From the NCBI GenBank assembly GCA_002449305.1, contig DKDI01000032.1, positions 1 to 64,000 on the forward strand: a stretch of 64,000 nt of DNA, read 5' to 3'. This document shows, one piece after another, positions 25,316-34,941 of the stretch. The notes under the pieces are model-generated. The model worked only from the letters and a program-made list of their open reading frames with translations, was not told the origin of the DNA and ran no database searches. The stretch is from Treponema sp. UBA6852. Lineage in GTDB: Bacteria > Spirochaetota > Spirochaetia > Treponematales > Treponemataceae. The translations under genes were made by a program, and so were the position numbers. Within the stretch, counting starts at the first letter, position 1. The number at the start of each line of letters is the position of its first letter.

Positions 25316-27310
25316 TTACCTCGATTCAATTCTAGTTTCCAGTTCATTTATTTTTATGAACTCGTACTTTTTTCCAATTTTTGCGCTCATATTCTCTTCC
25401 GCAACTTCTGCATCTTTGTCATATGAAAAGAAAATAACTTGTTCTGCAATTTTAGGAAGAGTTTCGCAGACATTTTTAACCCGCTTCTTGTCAAAATTTG
25501 AAAGAGGCGCATCCATTACAAGAGGATACGGTTCTGATTGCAATGGTATATCAGAATTTCTGTTTTTTGCATTTTCGCGAGCCATTTTTATTACTCCAGC
25601 GATAAAAGCAAAAATGACAGACATACTTTGCGCCATTGAAGTTTCAATCATGCCGCTGAAACTTGCAAATTCATCAAGCTCAACTTTTATGTTGTATTTT
25701 TCATCTACTTGCAATGAAAGTTTTCCGTTGTAAATATTTTTGAATATCTCATTAATATTTTTTTGAAGCCGCTCTCTTACTTCCTTTTCCCGTTTTGAAT
25801 AATCATCTTTTAACAGCTGATACATATATGTTGCATAGGCTTTATAAACTGCAATTTTCGTATTGCTGGCACTTTTCAGAGCTTGCTCATCAAGAGAAGA
25901 TTGAGTCCGATTTTGTTTTTCTGTTTTTGCCCCTTTCTCTTCCAACAGCGAATCTTTTTCTCTATTAAGTTCGGCAATCTTTCTTTTATTCTCATCCGCT
26001 TTTATTTGCAAATCTGCCGAAGACTTAATATTTTTAATCCGTTTTTCAATTTCTAAAATTTCCGAATTCAATTCTTCAAGTTCAGAATCTTTTTCTCTGA
26101 TTTCTCTGTACTTTTGAACAATGGAATCCTCATAAAAATTTTCAGAATCAGCAAGTCGCTGCTTTGCACTTCCACTAAAGTCAGAAATAAAATTTCCAAG
26201 ACTTTTAGGAGGAATAAATTTCAATAATTCATCAAATGCTTCAAGTTCTTTTGAATTTTCTTTTAAGCAAGTTCCGCAGATATAAAAACCTCTTTGTTTT
26301 AGATAATCTATTGTTTTTGCAGTTATATCAGGAATTCCTTTATCAAGACTGTCTGTCTCAGAAAGTTCTGTTAAAATATCCCTGATGATTTTTCTTGAAA
26401 ACCAAGACAACCCTTTTGTATTGAATGTATCAACATAATTAGAAACAACATCGTTCTTTTCTTTTCTTAGTTTTTCACAAGAAATTTCATAAGCCTTTTT
26501 CTCTTTTATAAGCTTCTCAGTATCTTTATTTGCCTCCATTTCCGCTGAAAGTTCTTCCTGCTGTTTTTCAAGTTTTGCTACAGAAGCATCTATTTCTTTG
26601 TTCCGTTCATCAATTTTAACCAGGTCTTTATTCAACGAATCAAGAGCATTTTGCAACTCTGCAATCTGCGAATTTGCTTTTGAATCAAAGTCTCTATTGT
26701 AGCTTTTTATTACAGAAGAGCTTGAACGCCCATTTAAATGATCAAGAGTAATCGTAAATGCGGAAAGCCCCAGTAATCGTTCTACAGCCTCTTTGAATTC
26801 TGCGCTTCTTCCATCATTTATTTCTTTGCTCATATTTTGTATTCGTTCACCATCAAAGAAAAAATAATTAGAAAGCTCGGAAGGAAGAATTTCTTTTATT
26901 CTTAAATCAACATCTTTTTCGAACTTCGTTGTTCCCTGCGGATTTCTATACTTGATTTTCAGCTCTGAACTATTCGGTGTATTCAGTTCTCCTGTCGCAT
27001 TCGTTGTATATTTTTGCTCCCGGGTTATCTCATATTGAATATTGCTATGTATAAGCTGCAATGAAACTCTTACAAAAGATTCTTTGTTTGGTCCTAGATT
27101 TTGCGAGATTTCCTTATTCAACAAAATAGAGTCGGTAAAAGTTGTTTTTCCATACAAGCACCACCTGAATGCCTGAGCAAAAGTTGTTTTTCCTGCTCCA
27201 TTTTCTCCAAGAATAATCGTGATATTTTTCTCATTATCTTCAGAAAAGTCCACAGACTGTATATCTTTGAACTGCCTAAAATTTTCAAGTGTGATTTTTT
27301 TTATAAGCAT
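25316..27310 (-). CDS. DndD/SMC-like AAA ATPase
   Basis: 664-aa SMC/Rad50-type ATPase. The N-terminal Walker A is GENGAGKTTFAQAF, preceded by the family opening MLIKKITLENFRQFKDIQ. Two long coiled-coil arms flank a zinc-hook-like CGTC (ICGTCLKEN). The C-terminal signature and Walker B are SMAQSMSVIFAF and PLVMDAPLSNFD. Length and opening resemble DndD of DNA phosphorothioation/restriction systems. It overlaps the small 27301-27477 gene and precedes the 178-aa gene by 2 bp. Likely a DNA-translocating or DNA-sensing subunit of the restriction half of this operon. Confidence 0.85.
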   Translation of the reverse strand: MLIKKITLENFRQFKDIQSVDFSEDNEKNITIILGENGAGKTTFAQAFRWCLYGKTTFTDSILLNKEISQNLGPNKESFVRVSLQLIHSNIQYEITREQKYTTNATGELNTPNSSELKIKYRNPQGTTKFEKDVDLRIKEILPSELSNYFFFDGERIQNMSKEINDGRSAEFKEAVERLLGLSAFTITLDHLNGRSSSSVIKSYNRDFDSKANSQIAELQNALDSLNKDLVKIDERNKEIDASVAKLEKQQEELSAEMEANKDTEKLIKEKKAYEISCEKLRKEKNDVVSNYVDTFNTKGLSWFSRKIIRDILTELSETDSLDKGIPDITAKTIDYLKQRGFYICGTCLKENSKELEAFDELLKFIPPKSLGNFISDFSGSAKQRLADSENFYEDSIVQKYREIREKDSELEELNSEILEIEKRIKNIKSSADLQIKADENKRKIAELNREKDSLLEEKGAKTEKQNRTQSSLDEQALKSASNTKIAVYKAYATYMYQLLKDDYSKREKEVRERLQKNINEIFKNIYNGKLSLQVDEKYNIKVELDEFASFSGMIETSMAQSMSVIFAFIAGVIKMARENAKNRNSDIPLQSEPYPLVMDAPLSNFDKKRVKNVCETLPKIAEQVIFFSYDKDAEVAEENMSAKIGKKYEFIKINELETRIESR

Positions 27311-27477
27311 GCAACTTCCTCCGCAATTTTTTTCTTAATATCCTTAATCATTTCTGAATCGCCTTTTTCTTTTGTGGCAATATTTTTCTTTTCCGCAATC
27401 AAAATTGCTGTAAGAATGTTTCTTGCCTTTTTTACATCAATTTCGATTCCATCCACCTCAACTTTTTCATTGTTCAT
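27301..27477 (-). CDS. small protein (58 aa) between helicase and ATPase
   Basis: Starts at ATG 27477 (MNNEKVEVDGIEIDVKKARNILTAILIAEKKN...), inside the 3' end of the helicase gene, and ends at TAA overlapping the first bases of the ATPase gene. Both overlaps point to translational coupling and fixed stoichiometry. The protein is short, charged and helical with no named domain. Its conserved-looking position suggests a real small subunit rather than chance. Confidence 0.65.
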   Translation of the reverse strand: MNNEKVEVDGIEIDVKKARNILTAILIAEKKNIATKEKGDSEMIKDIKKKIAEEVACL

Positions 27478-29701
27478 TCTCAAAATTCTCCTTAAAAATC
27501 AAATCCTTATCTGTAAGTTCATACAGTTCTTTTATTTCATCAATTTTTTCCATTGCTGAAATCTCATTCATGGAAAGACGTGCAAATTCAATTGCACGAA
27601 CAAGTTCATTTATAACTAGTCCCTTTCCTTTCTTTTTTTCTTCTTCTGTTTCGTAAATAACTTCACTTAAAGGACGAGGAATCGTTATAAAGTCATAAAT
27701 TTCAGCAAAATCTTTTCCGTCTGATTTTCTTAACACACGTCCTCGCCGTTGAATGTACTCTTTCGGATTTGTTGTGCTCGCAAGAATAAAGGCTGTTTTT
27801 ATTGCAGGAATATTTACACCTTCATCAAGGCATTTTATTGCGATAAGAGCCTGCAGATTTTTTCCTTCCGAAAACTCTTTCTTTATCACTGAACGTTCCT
27901 GCATATTTTCTTTTGAAGTAAACTGGGCAACTTTCATTCCAAGAAGATTTCCAAGCAAATCTGTAACAACTTCGATTTGCCTTTTTCCTTCTGAAATTTC
28001 ATCATCGTTAGAATCATCAAATTCTGAATCCTCATCGAAAACTTTTGCAGCTCCGCAGTAAACAAGAATGTGATTGTCGCTTATGTAAGGAGTTATCTGC
28101 TCTTTTAATTCTCCGATTTTATTAGAAGCACCAGCTACAAGTCTTGCCCGCTGCAACGCAATTCGCTTGCCTTTTTCATTCAGCTTTAATTTTCCATTTT
28201 TTCCTTTTACAACGCACTTTAAAATCTCGCGGGAATATTGTTCATAATAAACAAATTCATCATCTGTCAATGAAACAATAACCGGATAATATTTATATCT
28301 TGTGAGTTTTCTCTCTTTTATTGCTCGCTCAAGGTCATATTCAATGCATTTTTTCCCAAAGTAATCATAAAGTGATTGAGTTCCGTCTTTATCTCCGTGG
28401 CGTTCCAATGTGGCAGAAAGCGCAAGGCGATAAGAAAATTTATTGCTTAAAAGTTTTCTCAAATATTCCGCACCAAAATTATGAGCTTCATCAACGACAA
28501 GCAAGGCGTTTCCATGCAGTTTAGAGATTTGATTTTGAACAAGTTCGGAAGAAAATGTAGCGTTTGTAGAAATAAAGCAAAAAAATGTCCTATTTTTTAT
28601 TTCCAGATTAAAATCTTCCACAGCATATTTTAGCAATGATTTCCAGTTTTTCTGTTCCGAAGAACTATAGCCGACAATCGGTTTCATTCCGAATTTTTCA
28701 ATATCCTCAACCCACTGTTCAACTAAATGCTGATAAGGGCAAACTATGAAAACTGTAAGCCTGTCATTTAAAACTTCGCTCAACCTTGAAATCGCCCCTA
28801 AACCTGTAAGCGTCTTGCCGGTTCCTGTAGCCATATCAAAAATGCCTTTGTAGTCTTGTTTTTCCCATTCTGAAATCGCTTCTTTTTGATAATCAAAAAG
28901 ATTTATGTCCGAAGGAATTCTTGGAATATTCATTTTGTTTTCAATTTCCCCATTCTGTATTTTTTCAATCTGTAATTTTTTCTTTTCTGAAATGAACTTG
29001 CTTTCAATGCCTTTTGAGAACGAACGACATCCTATATTTGTCTTTAATACGGTATAAATAAAGATTTTTTCCCAAGATTTGCTGCTTTTCCATTTCTCAT
29101 CAAACCAGAAGATATGACCTTTTACAGAAGTTCCGTTTTCAGGACGCACAACGACATTGGAAGAATTCATCTCCAAATAATTCAATTCTGAATTATCTTC
29201 AAGACCTTTCTTTGTGAAATTGGAACTCCCAACAATCGCGCAAGAATCGTTCTTCCCTTTAAATATGTAGCACTTTGCATGAAGAAAACTTGAATTATGC
29301 AAATCTTTATAAGTGTGAATTTTAAACTTTGGATTTTCTTCAGCACAATAATTTAAAAGCAATGAAATTGCATCTTCATAATCAGCAACGACAGGGATAT
29401 TTTCCAAATGATACTTGATGTAACTGGCCGGATAATCATTTAAGTCAATTTCATCAGCATGGCTTAACTGATAATTCTGAACTTCTGGGTCTTTGCCAAG
29501 CAGAAGTTTTATTTTCGTATCTGACCGTTCAAGAAAAATTTTGAGTTCCTCAAAGATAAGCGCAATAGAGGGAATATCCCAATAACCGGTCGCTATATAA
29601 AACTCATTATAATTTTCATCCAGCAACAAAGTTTTTATATATGAACTAAGCTTGTAATTTTGAGAATTATCGATTAAAGGATTTTTGAATTTTTGCAGCA
29701 T
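27467..29701 (-). CDS. PLD-nuclease/DEAD-box helicase fusion
   Basis: 744-aa protein. Residues about 1-200 form a phospholipase-D-type nuclease domain with one HxK motif (HAKCYIF...IVGSSNFTKKG). A superfamily 2 helicase follows: Walker A ATGTGKT in FDMATGTGKTLTGLG, DEAH in VVDEAHNFG, motif III LSATLERH, and motif VI in QRRGRVLR. It is the first gene after sspA, 10 bp away, and the probable nuclease/translocase of the restriction half. Proteins of this design are known as type III-like restriction or helicase-nuclease defence enzymes; whether it matches an SspFGH member needs profile comparison. Confidence 0.88.
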   Translation of the reverse strand: MLQKFKNPLIDNSQNYKLSSYIKTLLLDENYNEFYIATGYWDIPSIALIFEELKIFLERSDTKIKLLLGKDPEVQNYQLSHADEIDLNDYPASYIKYHLENIPVVADYEDAISLLLNYCAEENPKFKIHTYKDLHNSSFLHAKCYIFKGKNDSCAIVGSSNFTKKGLEDNSELNYLEMNSSNVVVRPENGTSVKGHIFWFDEKWKSSKSWEKIFIYTVLKTNIGCRSFSKGIESKFISEKKKLQIEKIQNGEIENKMNIPRIPSDINLFDYQKEAISEWEKQDYKGIFDMATGTGKTLTGLGAISRLSEVLNDRLTVFIVCPYQHLVEQWVEDIEKFGMKPIVGYSSSEQKNWKSLLKYAVEDFNLEIKNRTFFCFISTNATFSSELVQNQISKLHGNALLVVDEAHNFGAEYLRKLLSNKFSYRLALSATLERHGDKDGTQSLYDYFGKKCIEYDLERAIKERKLTRYKYYPVIVSLTDDEFVYYEQYSREILKCVVKGKNGKLKLNEKGKRIALQRARLVAGASNKIGELKEQITPYISDNHILVYCGAAKVFDEDSEFDDSNDDEISEGKRQIEVVTDLLGNLLGMKVAQFTSKENMQERSVIKKEFSEGKNLQALIAIKCLDEGVNIPAIKTAFILASTTNPKEYIQRRGRVLRKSDGKDFAEIYDFITIPRPLSEVIYETEEEKKKGKGLVINELVRAIEFARLSMNEISAMEKIDEIKELYELTDKDLIFKENFENEQ

Positions 29702-29711
29702 TTTTTCTCTC

Positions 29712-30872
29712 CTACCTATTTTCCTCTATATATTCCATCGCCTTTTCCAGCGCGCAAAAGTCCTCTTCGCCTGTGAAATATCCCACGCTGAAACGCACTG
29801 TGCCTGCCGGAAATGTGCCTAAAAATTTGTGGGCGAGCGGCGAGCATTGAAGCCCGGTGCGCACGGCGATTTCCGCCTCGTCAAAAACGTTTCCAATGTC
29901 TTCCGCCGAGTAGCCGTCAAAAACCGTGGAGACAACGCCTATACATTTTGTCTTTTGTGAAAATCTGTCTGCCGGGCCTGCAATTTTTACAAAGTCGTAA
30001 CGCTGCAAAATCTCTAAAAGACGAAGGTGATTTTTTTCTTCGGTAGCGCGGATTTCGTCCTGATTCTGTAAAAACCACTGTGCCGCCGAGTGAAGCCCAG
30101 CAACCGCGCAGATGTTCTGGCTTCCCATCTCGTAGCGGCTCGGAATATTTTCGGGCATTTCCTGATTCGCCGACTCAACGCCTGTTCCGCCAAAAAGAAC
30201 CGGCTCAAGCGCAACATTACGACTCTTCACAAATCCTGCGATTCCGAACGGACCGTACAAAGTCTTGTGCCCGGCAAAAACCGCAAAGTCAACAAGCTCG
30301 CTCGCCACATTCAGCGGAACAAGCCCAGCCGTCTGCGCCATGTCGGTTACGGTAATCGCGCCAAACTTTTTCGCCGCCGCAAAAATTTCAAGCACAGGCG
30401 CAATAATCCCAATCACATTGCTTGCGTGGCTTACAATCACAATGTCAGGCGGAAGCTCTGCAAACTGCGCGTTGATTTTTTCAATCTCGTATTCAAAATC
30501 AGGCGAAACAAAAAGCTGCCTTACACAAATTCTTCCGCACTTTTCAAAATGATGCAGAACGCGCGTCACCGAATTATGCTCAAACGGCGAAATGTAAACG
30601 GTTTTCTTCTTGTCGTTCGCAACCAGCCCCTGAATCACCATGTTCAGCGCAATCGTCGCACTCGAAGCAAAAATCACGTCCTTGTTCGCACAGCAAAGAA
30701 TTTTCTGTATAAAGCCACGCGTTTCCGAAACCATTTTTGAAGCCTCAGCCGCCAACTTGTACTGTCCGCGCCCGGCATTTCCGCCGTGAGTCCGGTAAAA
30801 AGAATCCATAAATTTGTAAACACATTCAGGCTTCGGAAAAGTCGTAGCCGCGTTGTCAAAATAAAAACTCAT
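29712..30872 (-). CDS. sspA: cysteine desulfurase, SspA/DndA-like sulfur donor
   Basis: 386-aa PLP enzyme that takes sulfur from cysteine for DNA phosphorothioation. The start at ATG 30872 (MSFYFDNAATTFPKPECVY) is chosen because GGAGG lies 6 bases upstream; a longer frame to 31055 only translates an interspersed repeat. The PLP lysine lies in AGHKTLYGP and the catalytic cysteine in RTGLQCSPLAH. Housekeeping IscS is also possible from sequence alone, but its position between the ATPase and the helicase of the ssp operon argues for the dedicated role. Confidence 0.88.
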   Translation of the reverse strand: MSFYFDNAATTFPKPECVYKFMDSFYRTHGGNAGRGQYKLAAEASKMVSETRGFIQKILCCANKDVIFASSATIALNMVIQGLVANDKKKTVYISPFEHNSVTRVLHHFEKCGRICVRQLFVSPDFEYEIEKINAQFAELPPDIVIVSHASNVIGIIAPVLEIFAAAKKFGAITVTDMAQTAGLVPLNVASELVDFAVFAGHKTLYGPFGIAGFVKSRNVALEPVLFGGTGVESANQEMPENIPSRYEMGSQNICAVAGLHSAAQWFLQNQDEIRATEEKNHLRLLEILQRYDFVKIAGPADRFSQKTKCIGVVSTVFDGYSAEDIGNVFDEAEIAVRTGLQCSPLAHKFLGTFPAGTVRFSVGYFTGEEDFCALEKAMEYIEENR

Positions 30873-30885
30873 TTTTCCTCCAATT

Positions 30886-31048
30886 TTTGGGCGTTCCCAC
30901 CGCAAGCGGCGGTCGGGCTTTGCGCACTTCGCTAACCGCTCATTCCGTCGCAACCTTCGGTTGCTTTGGAACTTCGGTGCTACAATCCCTAACGTACGTT
31001 CGCTACGCTCACTATCGAGTTTTTGCTTTTCAAAAACTCGCGTCAGTG
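30886..31048 (-). repeat. interspersed intergenic repeat, copy B, between sspC and sspA
   Basis: Reverse complement matches the outer parts of the copy at 513-799, including the TTTTTGAAAAGCAAAAACTC hairpin, GATAGTGAGCGTAGCGAACG, and GGGAACGCCCAAA. It begins right at the sspC stop codon and ends about 14 bases before sspA's ATG. It is the only sizeable gap inside an operon whose other genes abut or overlap, so it was probably inserted there. The hairpins could affect mRNA processing. Confidence 0.75.
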
Positions 31049-34000
31049 TTAGCACAGTTTTTCCAGCAAACTCACCAGAACCTGCCTTTTTTCCGCATCC
31101 GTCACGGACTGCCCCATTTCTTCAATCGTCCGCCAGATTTCCTCTTCAAGCGATTTTGCTCGCACGGAACATTCCACTTTCCTAAACGACTTTGATTTCG
31201 CGTTTTCAGCTCCGCTTTGGGCAAATCTGATTTCATAATTTTCAGCGGCATTAGATTCACCAAACGTTGAAACAGAAACTCCGTCAATGCTTGAAGCCGA
31301 CATTTTTTCAGCGTTACTAGCCGGCCACTGATTTTGCCGAAGTACCGGCTCATTCTTTTTAGCAACAGAATTATTCTTAAATTCCAAGAGCGTCTTGTTC
31401 AGCTCATCAAGCCGCTCAAAAAATACGCTCGCGGTCTCATCGTTCCAGTCGTCAATGCTAAGCCCGGTCAGAACTTTTGACATCTCAAACACAATCTGCT
31501 TTTCATCGTTTCCGGCGGACTTGTAAATCTTAAAAAGAGAGTGCGCGCCGTTTTCAAAAATCTGATTTTCAACTCCGCCTGCAAGTTTTTTGCAAAAATC
31601 AGCAAGAAGATTTTTCAGCGACTTTCCGTTCTGAGTTTCGCTGTTTGATTTTTCAAAGATTTTTTTAGTCTGTTCGATAAGAGCGTTTTCCAAAGTTTCA
31701 AGCGCGCAATCAAAAAACTTTTTCGCTTCCTTTACAGAATACGAAAGCTCCCGGCCGGGAGAGTTTTTTCTAAAAGCGCAAGGAATTTTCTCAAAAAGGA
31801 TTTCGTTCGCGCCGAATCCGCCCTGCTTCAAGATGCTCAAAAAGTCAGAATATTCTTTCCGCACGGCGGCAAATTTTGTTTCAGCAAGAGAATCTTCAAA
31901 GCCGCAGTAAACTTTTTTCATCTGCTTTGTGTATTTTGCAAGCGAGCGGTACCAGCGAAGCATCGCGTTTATCAGATATGAATAGCCGTTCGTATTTTTT
32001 TCGTCTTCAATCACAAAGTCGGCAAAGAAATTTTCAAGCGAATGAATGTAATTTTCCTTTTCATCATTCCATTTTTGGACACGGACTGTAAACGCCTCTG
32101 GAGTTTCCGCGATTTCCGCCAGAGTTTGGGCGTTCACTGGAACTTCAATTCCGCCTTTTTTAAGCACAGCATTTTTTATCCGGGAAGAAAGCATAGCCGC
32201 AAGATAAACCGGAATCACGCCGCGCCTAAGACCAAATCCGTTCTCTGCCTTTACGAGAATCTCAAAAAGAGATGAAAAACTGACTTCGTTTTCTTCCGCG
32301 CGCGCAAAAAATTCTTTTATCACCGCAAAAAGATTCTTAAAGTTCCCGTCATTTTTTGCGTTGTCAGAATCAGGCTCAAGATTAAAGATTTTCTTTTCCA
32401 AAGAATCCTTGTCAGCCTTTTTTAGAATTCCAGGCAGAATAAGCACGCTTCTCATAAACGAAACTTCCTGACCGCTTCCGCTCAAGCCCAAATCCAAAGA
32501 AGGAGAATTCAGCATCGCGTCCACAAGCTTAGCTCGGCTTTTTGTAGCCGCACCTGTAAGGCAGTTTTTGTTCAGCATTTCATTGTTTATGACCGGCGTT
32601 CTGTAAAAAATCGCGGCGCAAATGGCAGAAACAAGATTTGTAAGATCAGATTTTCTGTAAAGTTTCTTTTCCTCGCCGCCTGAAAAATACCGCGCAAGCT
32701 TACGCTCAGGCTGAATGTAGGAATAAACAATCTGCTTTACAACCTCATACAAATCCTGAAAAATTATTTCGTACTCGTCAAAAAGAACGGAATCAGAATC
32801 CGCGGCCAGCTGATTTTTTAAGTATGAGACGGCTTCAAAACGGCGCAGTTTTTCAGAAAAATCCTCGTTCAGTTTTGAAACTATAAAGACAAGATTTTTT
32901 GATTCGGAAGAAAACTCCACTGCCCTTTTTTCGGCTTTTTTCCTAGCAGAATCTTCATCTTCAGAAATATTTTTGTTTTCATCAAAAAGAGCGAAAACGC
33001 AGCCGTCGGATCTAAAGGATTGCGCATAAGTTTTCCAGTCATTGCGTTCAAAAAAATCAGAAAGCGAAACAAAAGAAAAACTGAAATACCGCGTCATCTT
33101 TTTTTCGATGTTATACGAAGTCGGATAAATAAATTTCTGCGTGTTGAATTCGTTAAGAATATCGACAATCCGCACCGTGCGCCGCCTTTTTTCAACGCAA
33201 GCAGAAATCAGAGCAGGAATATCTGCGCCGGAATTCGTTTTTAGCTGAAGATAATTGTTGTGGACGTTCAGATAAACCGCGCCGAATTTTTCAGAAAGAT
33301 TTTTCACCGCGCCGCGGATTTCTTCACGCGAGTAGTCTGAGTCATCGTAAAGCGCGAAAAGAAGATTCAAGTCCGGGGAAAGCCGCTCAAACTGATTCAG
33401 GCTGTAAATAAGAGCAATGGTTTTTACAATTTTTGCCTCAAGGGAATTCTTTTCAAGCTGGCGCAAAGCAGACGATGCAACAAGATAGTATTTTTTGATT
33501 TCGCTTGTGTAAGGCTCGTTCTGAAGCTGATTTTCAAAATAGTCAAAAAGAACGTCTGGCGTAAAAAGAATTATTTTTCCGCCCTGCAAAAATTCTTTTC
33601 CGTCAGCCTCTGTTTTTCCAGATTCTTCAAGTTTTTCAATCAAGGAAGAAAAGCCATTTTTATCGTTACCAGAAAGAAAAGTAAAAAGCGTGCGCTCGTT
33701 CTGCGCAACTTTTTCAGAAAGACGCGGCAAAATGTAGCTTGTAACCGGGTGAAGCGGATAACAGCCGTATAAAACTGTGTCCTTAAAATCGTCTTCAAGA
33801 TTTGAAAAGAGCCGGAATCCGCTTCCAAGCCAAACATTTTTCAAATTTTCAAACTGCGCCTTGTTCTGAACGCAAAAGCTTTTCCATTCAGACGCATTTT
33901 TTAGAATCGCCGCGCTTATCAGGCTGTAGACTTCTGAATAGTTATTGTAAAGGTGAATATGACGGAACCGCTCGGAAACGCCTTTCCAGCCGTCAACTTT

Positions 34001-34939
34001 TTGCTTTGGCAGAATGTCGATGTAATTTTCAATTTCCTTGTGGCAAATCAAAAGCAAATGAAGCTGCTCTTTTCCGTTTTTTCCGCTCCGGTCAGAACGT
34101 TCGGCAAAATCCTGCAAGAGTTTTGTGTCTTTTACGGTCGCATGCGCAATGCTCGACTCAAGATATTTTCCAAATTCATCGTAAACAACAAAAATTCCGT
34201 CATATTTTCCGCTTTCGCAAAGTTTTTTGCAGACTTGCTCGTAAATATCGACAACATCAAATCCGCTGAACGGATTGAATTCGCTTCCCGATGTGAGCGA
34301 CGGATAAAGTTTTTCAAATTCCTCAAAACTCGCTGAATCATAATTCAAAAGATTCCGCTTGAACTCCGCCGCTTTTACGGAAGCAAGCCGATTGAATTTT
34401 TCCAAAGTCTCAGGATATTCGTCTTCCCATTTTTCAATCATTTTTACAGCCGACTCAAAATGAGTTTCTGGCATAAGATTTTCAAATTCCCGCCTTTTTA
34501 AAGTCAGATGAAGCGCATACAAAAACGACTGCGAAAGGCTCTGCGAGTTTCCGTTTATCACGATTGGCAAAAGCCGCCGACCGCTTTTTACATATTGAAG
34601 AATATTTTCCGCTACATCAGGATTTTTCGCCCTGACTTTTTGCGCAAGCGACTCAAAGGAATCTTTCAAATCCGGGTTATTATATAGAAGAGAAAGCATT
34701 TCAAGCACAATGTACGACTTTCCTTTTCCATACGGGCCGATTAAAATTTCCGCCTTTCTTTTTGAAAATTCTGTTTTATTTCCGCCAAGCGCGCTTAAAA
34801 TCTCTTCATCAATAAATTTCACTGATTCAGAAGTCGGAATAAATCCCGCAAGTTTTTCAGGATTGTCAAAATCGAACGCAATGTTTACCGAGGTCTGAAA
34901 GTTTTTTGATGCGCTAATCATCTTGTTTTTTAAATCCAT
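31049..34939 (-). CDS. sspC: large P-loop ATPase, SspC-like
   Basis: 1296-aa protein with Walker A GPYGKGKS (68-75) and a Walker B-like VVYDEFGKYLES around residue 260. The rest is long, helical and poorly conserved, with several coiled-coil stretches. In SspABCD systems the large ATPase SspC acts with SspB and SspD to install sulfur in the backbone of single-strand sites. Start and stop are tight against sspB (2 bp) and the repeat before sspA. Similar large P-loop proteins occur as BrxC in BREX; the neighbours make SspC the better call. Confidence 0.82.
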   Translation of the reverse strand: MDLKNKMISASKNFQTSVNIAFDFDNPEKLAGFIPTSESVKFIDEEILSALGGNKTEFSKRKAEILIGPYGKGKSYIVLEMLSLLYNNPDLKDSFESLAQKVRAKNPDVAENILQYVKSGRRLLPIVINGNSQSLSQSFLYALHLTLKRREFENLMPETHFESAVKMIEKWEDEYPETLEKFNRLASVKAAEFKRNLLNYDSASFEEFEKLYPSLTSGSEFNPFSGFDVVDIYEQVCKKLCESGKYDGIFVVYDEFGKYLESSIAHATVKDTKLLQDFAERSDRSGKNGKEQLHLLLICHKEIENYIDILPKQKVDGWKGVSERFRHIHLYNNYSEVYSLISAAILKNASEWKSFCVQNKAQFENLKNVWLGSGFRLFSNLEDDFKDTVLYGCYPLHPVTSYILPRLSEKVAQNERTLFTFLSGNDKNGFSSLIEKLEESGKTEADGKEFLQGGKIILFTPDVLFDYFENQLQNEPYTSEIKKYYLVASSALRQLEKNSLEAKIVKTIALIYSLNQFERLSPDLNLLFALYDDSDYSREEIRGAVKNLSEKFGAVYLNVHNNYLQLKTNSGADIPALISACVEKRRRTVRIVDILNEFNTQKFIYPTSYNIEKKMTRYFSFSFVSLSDFFERNDWKTYAQSFRSDGCVFALFDENKNISEDEDSARKKAEKRAVEFSSESKNLVFIVSKLNEDFSEKLRRFEAVSYLKNQLAADSDSVLFDEYEIIFQDLYEVVKQIVYSYIQPERKLARYFSGGEEKKLYRKSDLTNLVSAICAAIFYRTPVINNEMLNKNCLTGAATKSRAKLVDAMLNSPSLDLGLSGSGQEVSFMRSVLILPGILKKADKDSLEKKIFNLEPDSDNAKNDGNFKNLFAVIKEFFARAEENEVSFSSLFEILVKAENGFGLRRGVIPVYLAAMLSSRIKNAVLKKGGIEVPVNAQTLAEIAETPEAFTVRVQKWNDEKENYIHSLENFFADFVIEDEKNTNGYSYLINAMLRWYRSLAKYTKQMKKVYCGFEDSLAETKFAAVRKEYSDFLSILKQGGFGANEILFEKIPCAFRKNSPGRELSYSVKEAKKFFDCALETLENALIEQTKKIFEKSNSETQNGKSLKNLLADFCKKLAGGVENQIFENGAHSLFKIYKSAGNDEKQIVFEMSKVLTGLSIDDWNDETASVFFERLDELNKTLLEFKNNSVAKKNEPVLRQNQWPASNAEKMSASSIDGVSVSTFGESNAAENYEIRFAQSGAENAKSKSFRKVECSVRAKSLEEEIWRTIEEMGQSVTDAEKRQVLVSLLEKLC

Positions 34940-34941
34940 TT

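Noticed and set aside
27467..29701. DISARM or type III restriction assignment of the PLD-DEAD helicase
   Set aside because: None of the companion genes of DISARM (DrmB-type DUF1998, methylase) or type III Mod is nearby; the ssp genes are the immediate neighbours.
30873..31055. N-terminal 61-residue extension of the cysteine desulfurase
   Set aside because: It is a translation of the interspersed repeat; a strong ribosome site directly precedes ATG 30872 and the family N-terminus begins there.
31049..34939. BREX BrxC
   Set aside because: The protein is a large P-loop ATPase of similar size, but no PglX, PglZ or BrxA/B genes are present, and sspD/DUF4007/cysteine desulfurase flank it.
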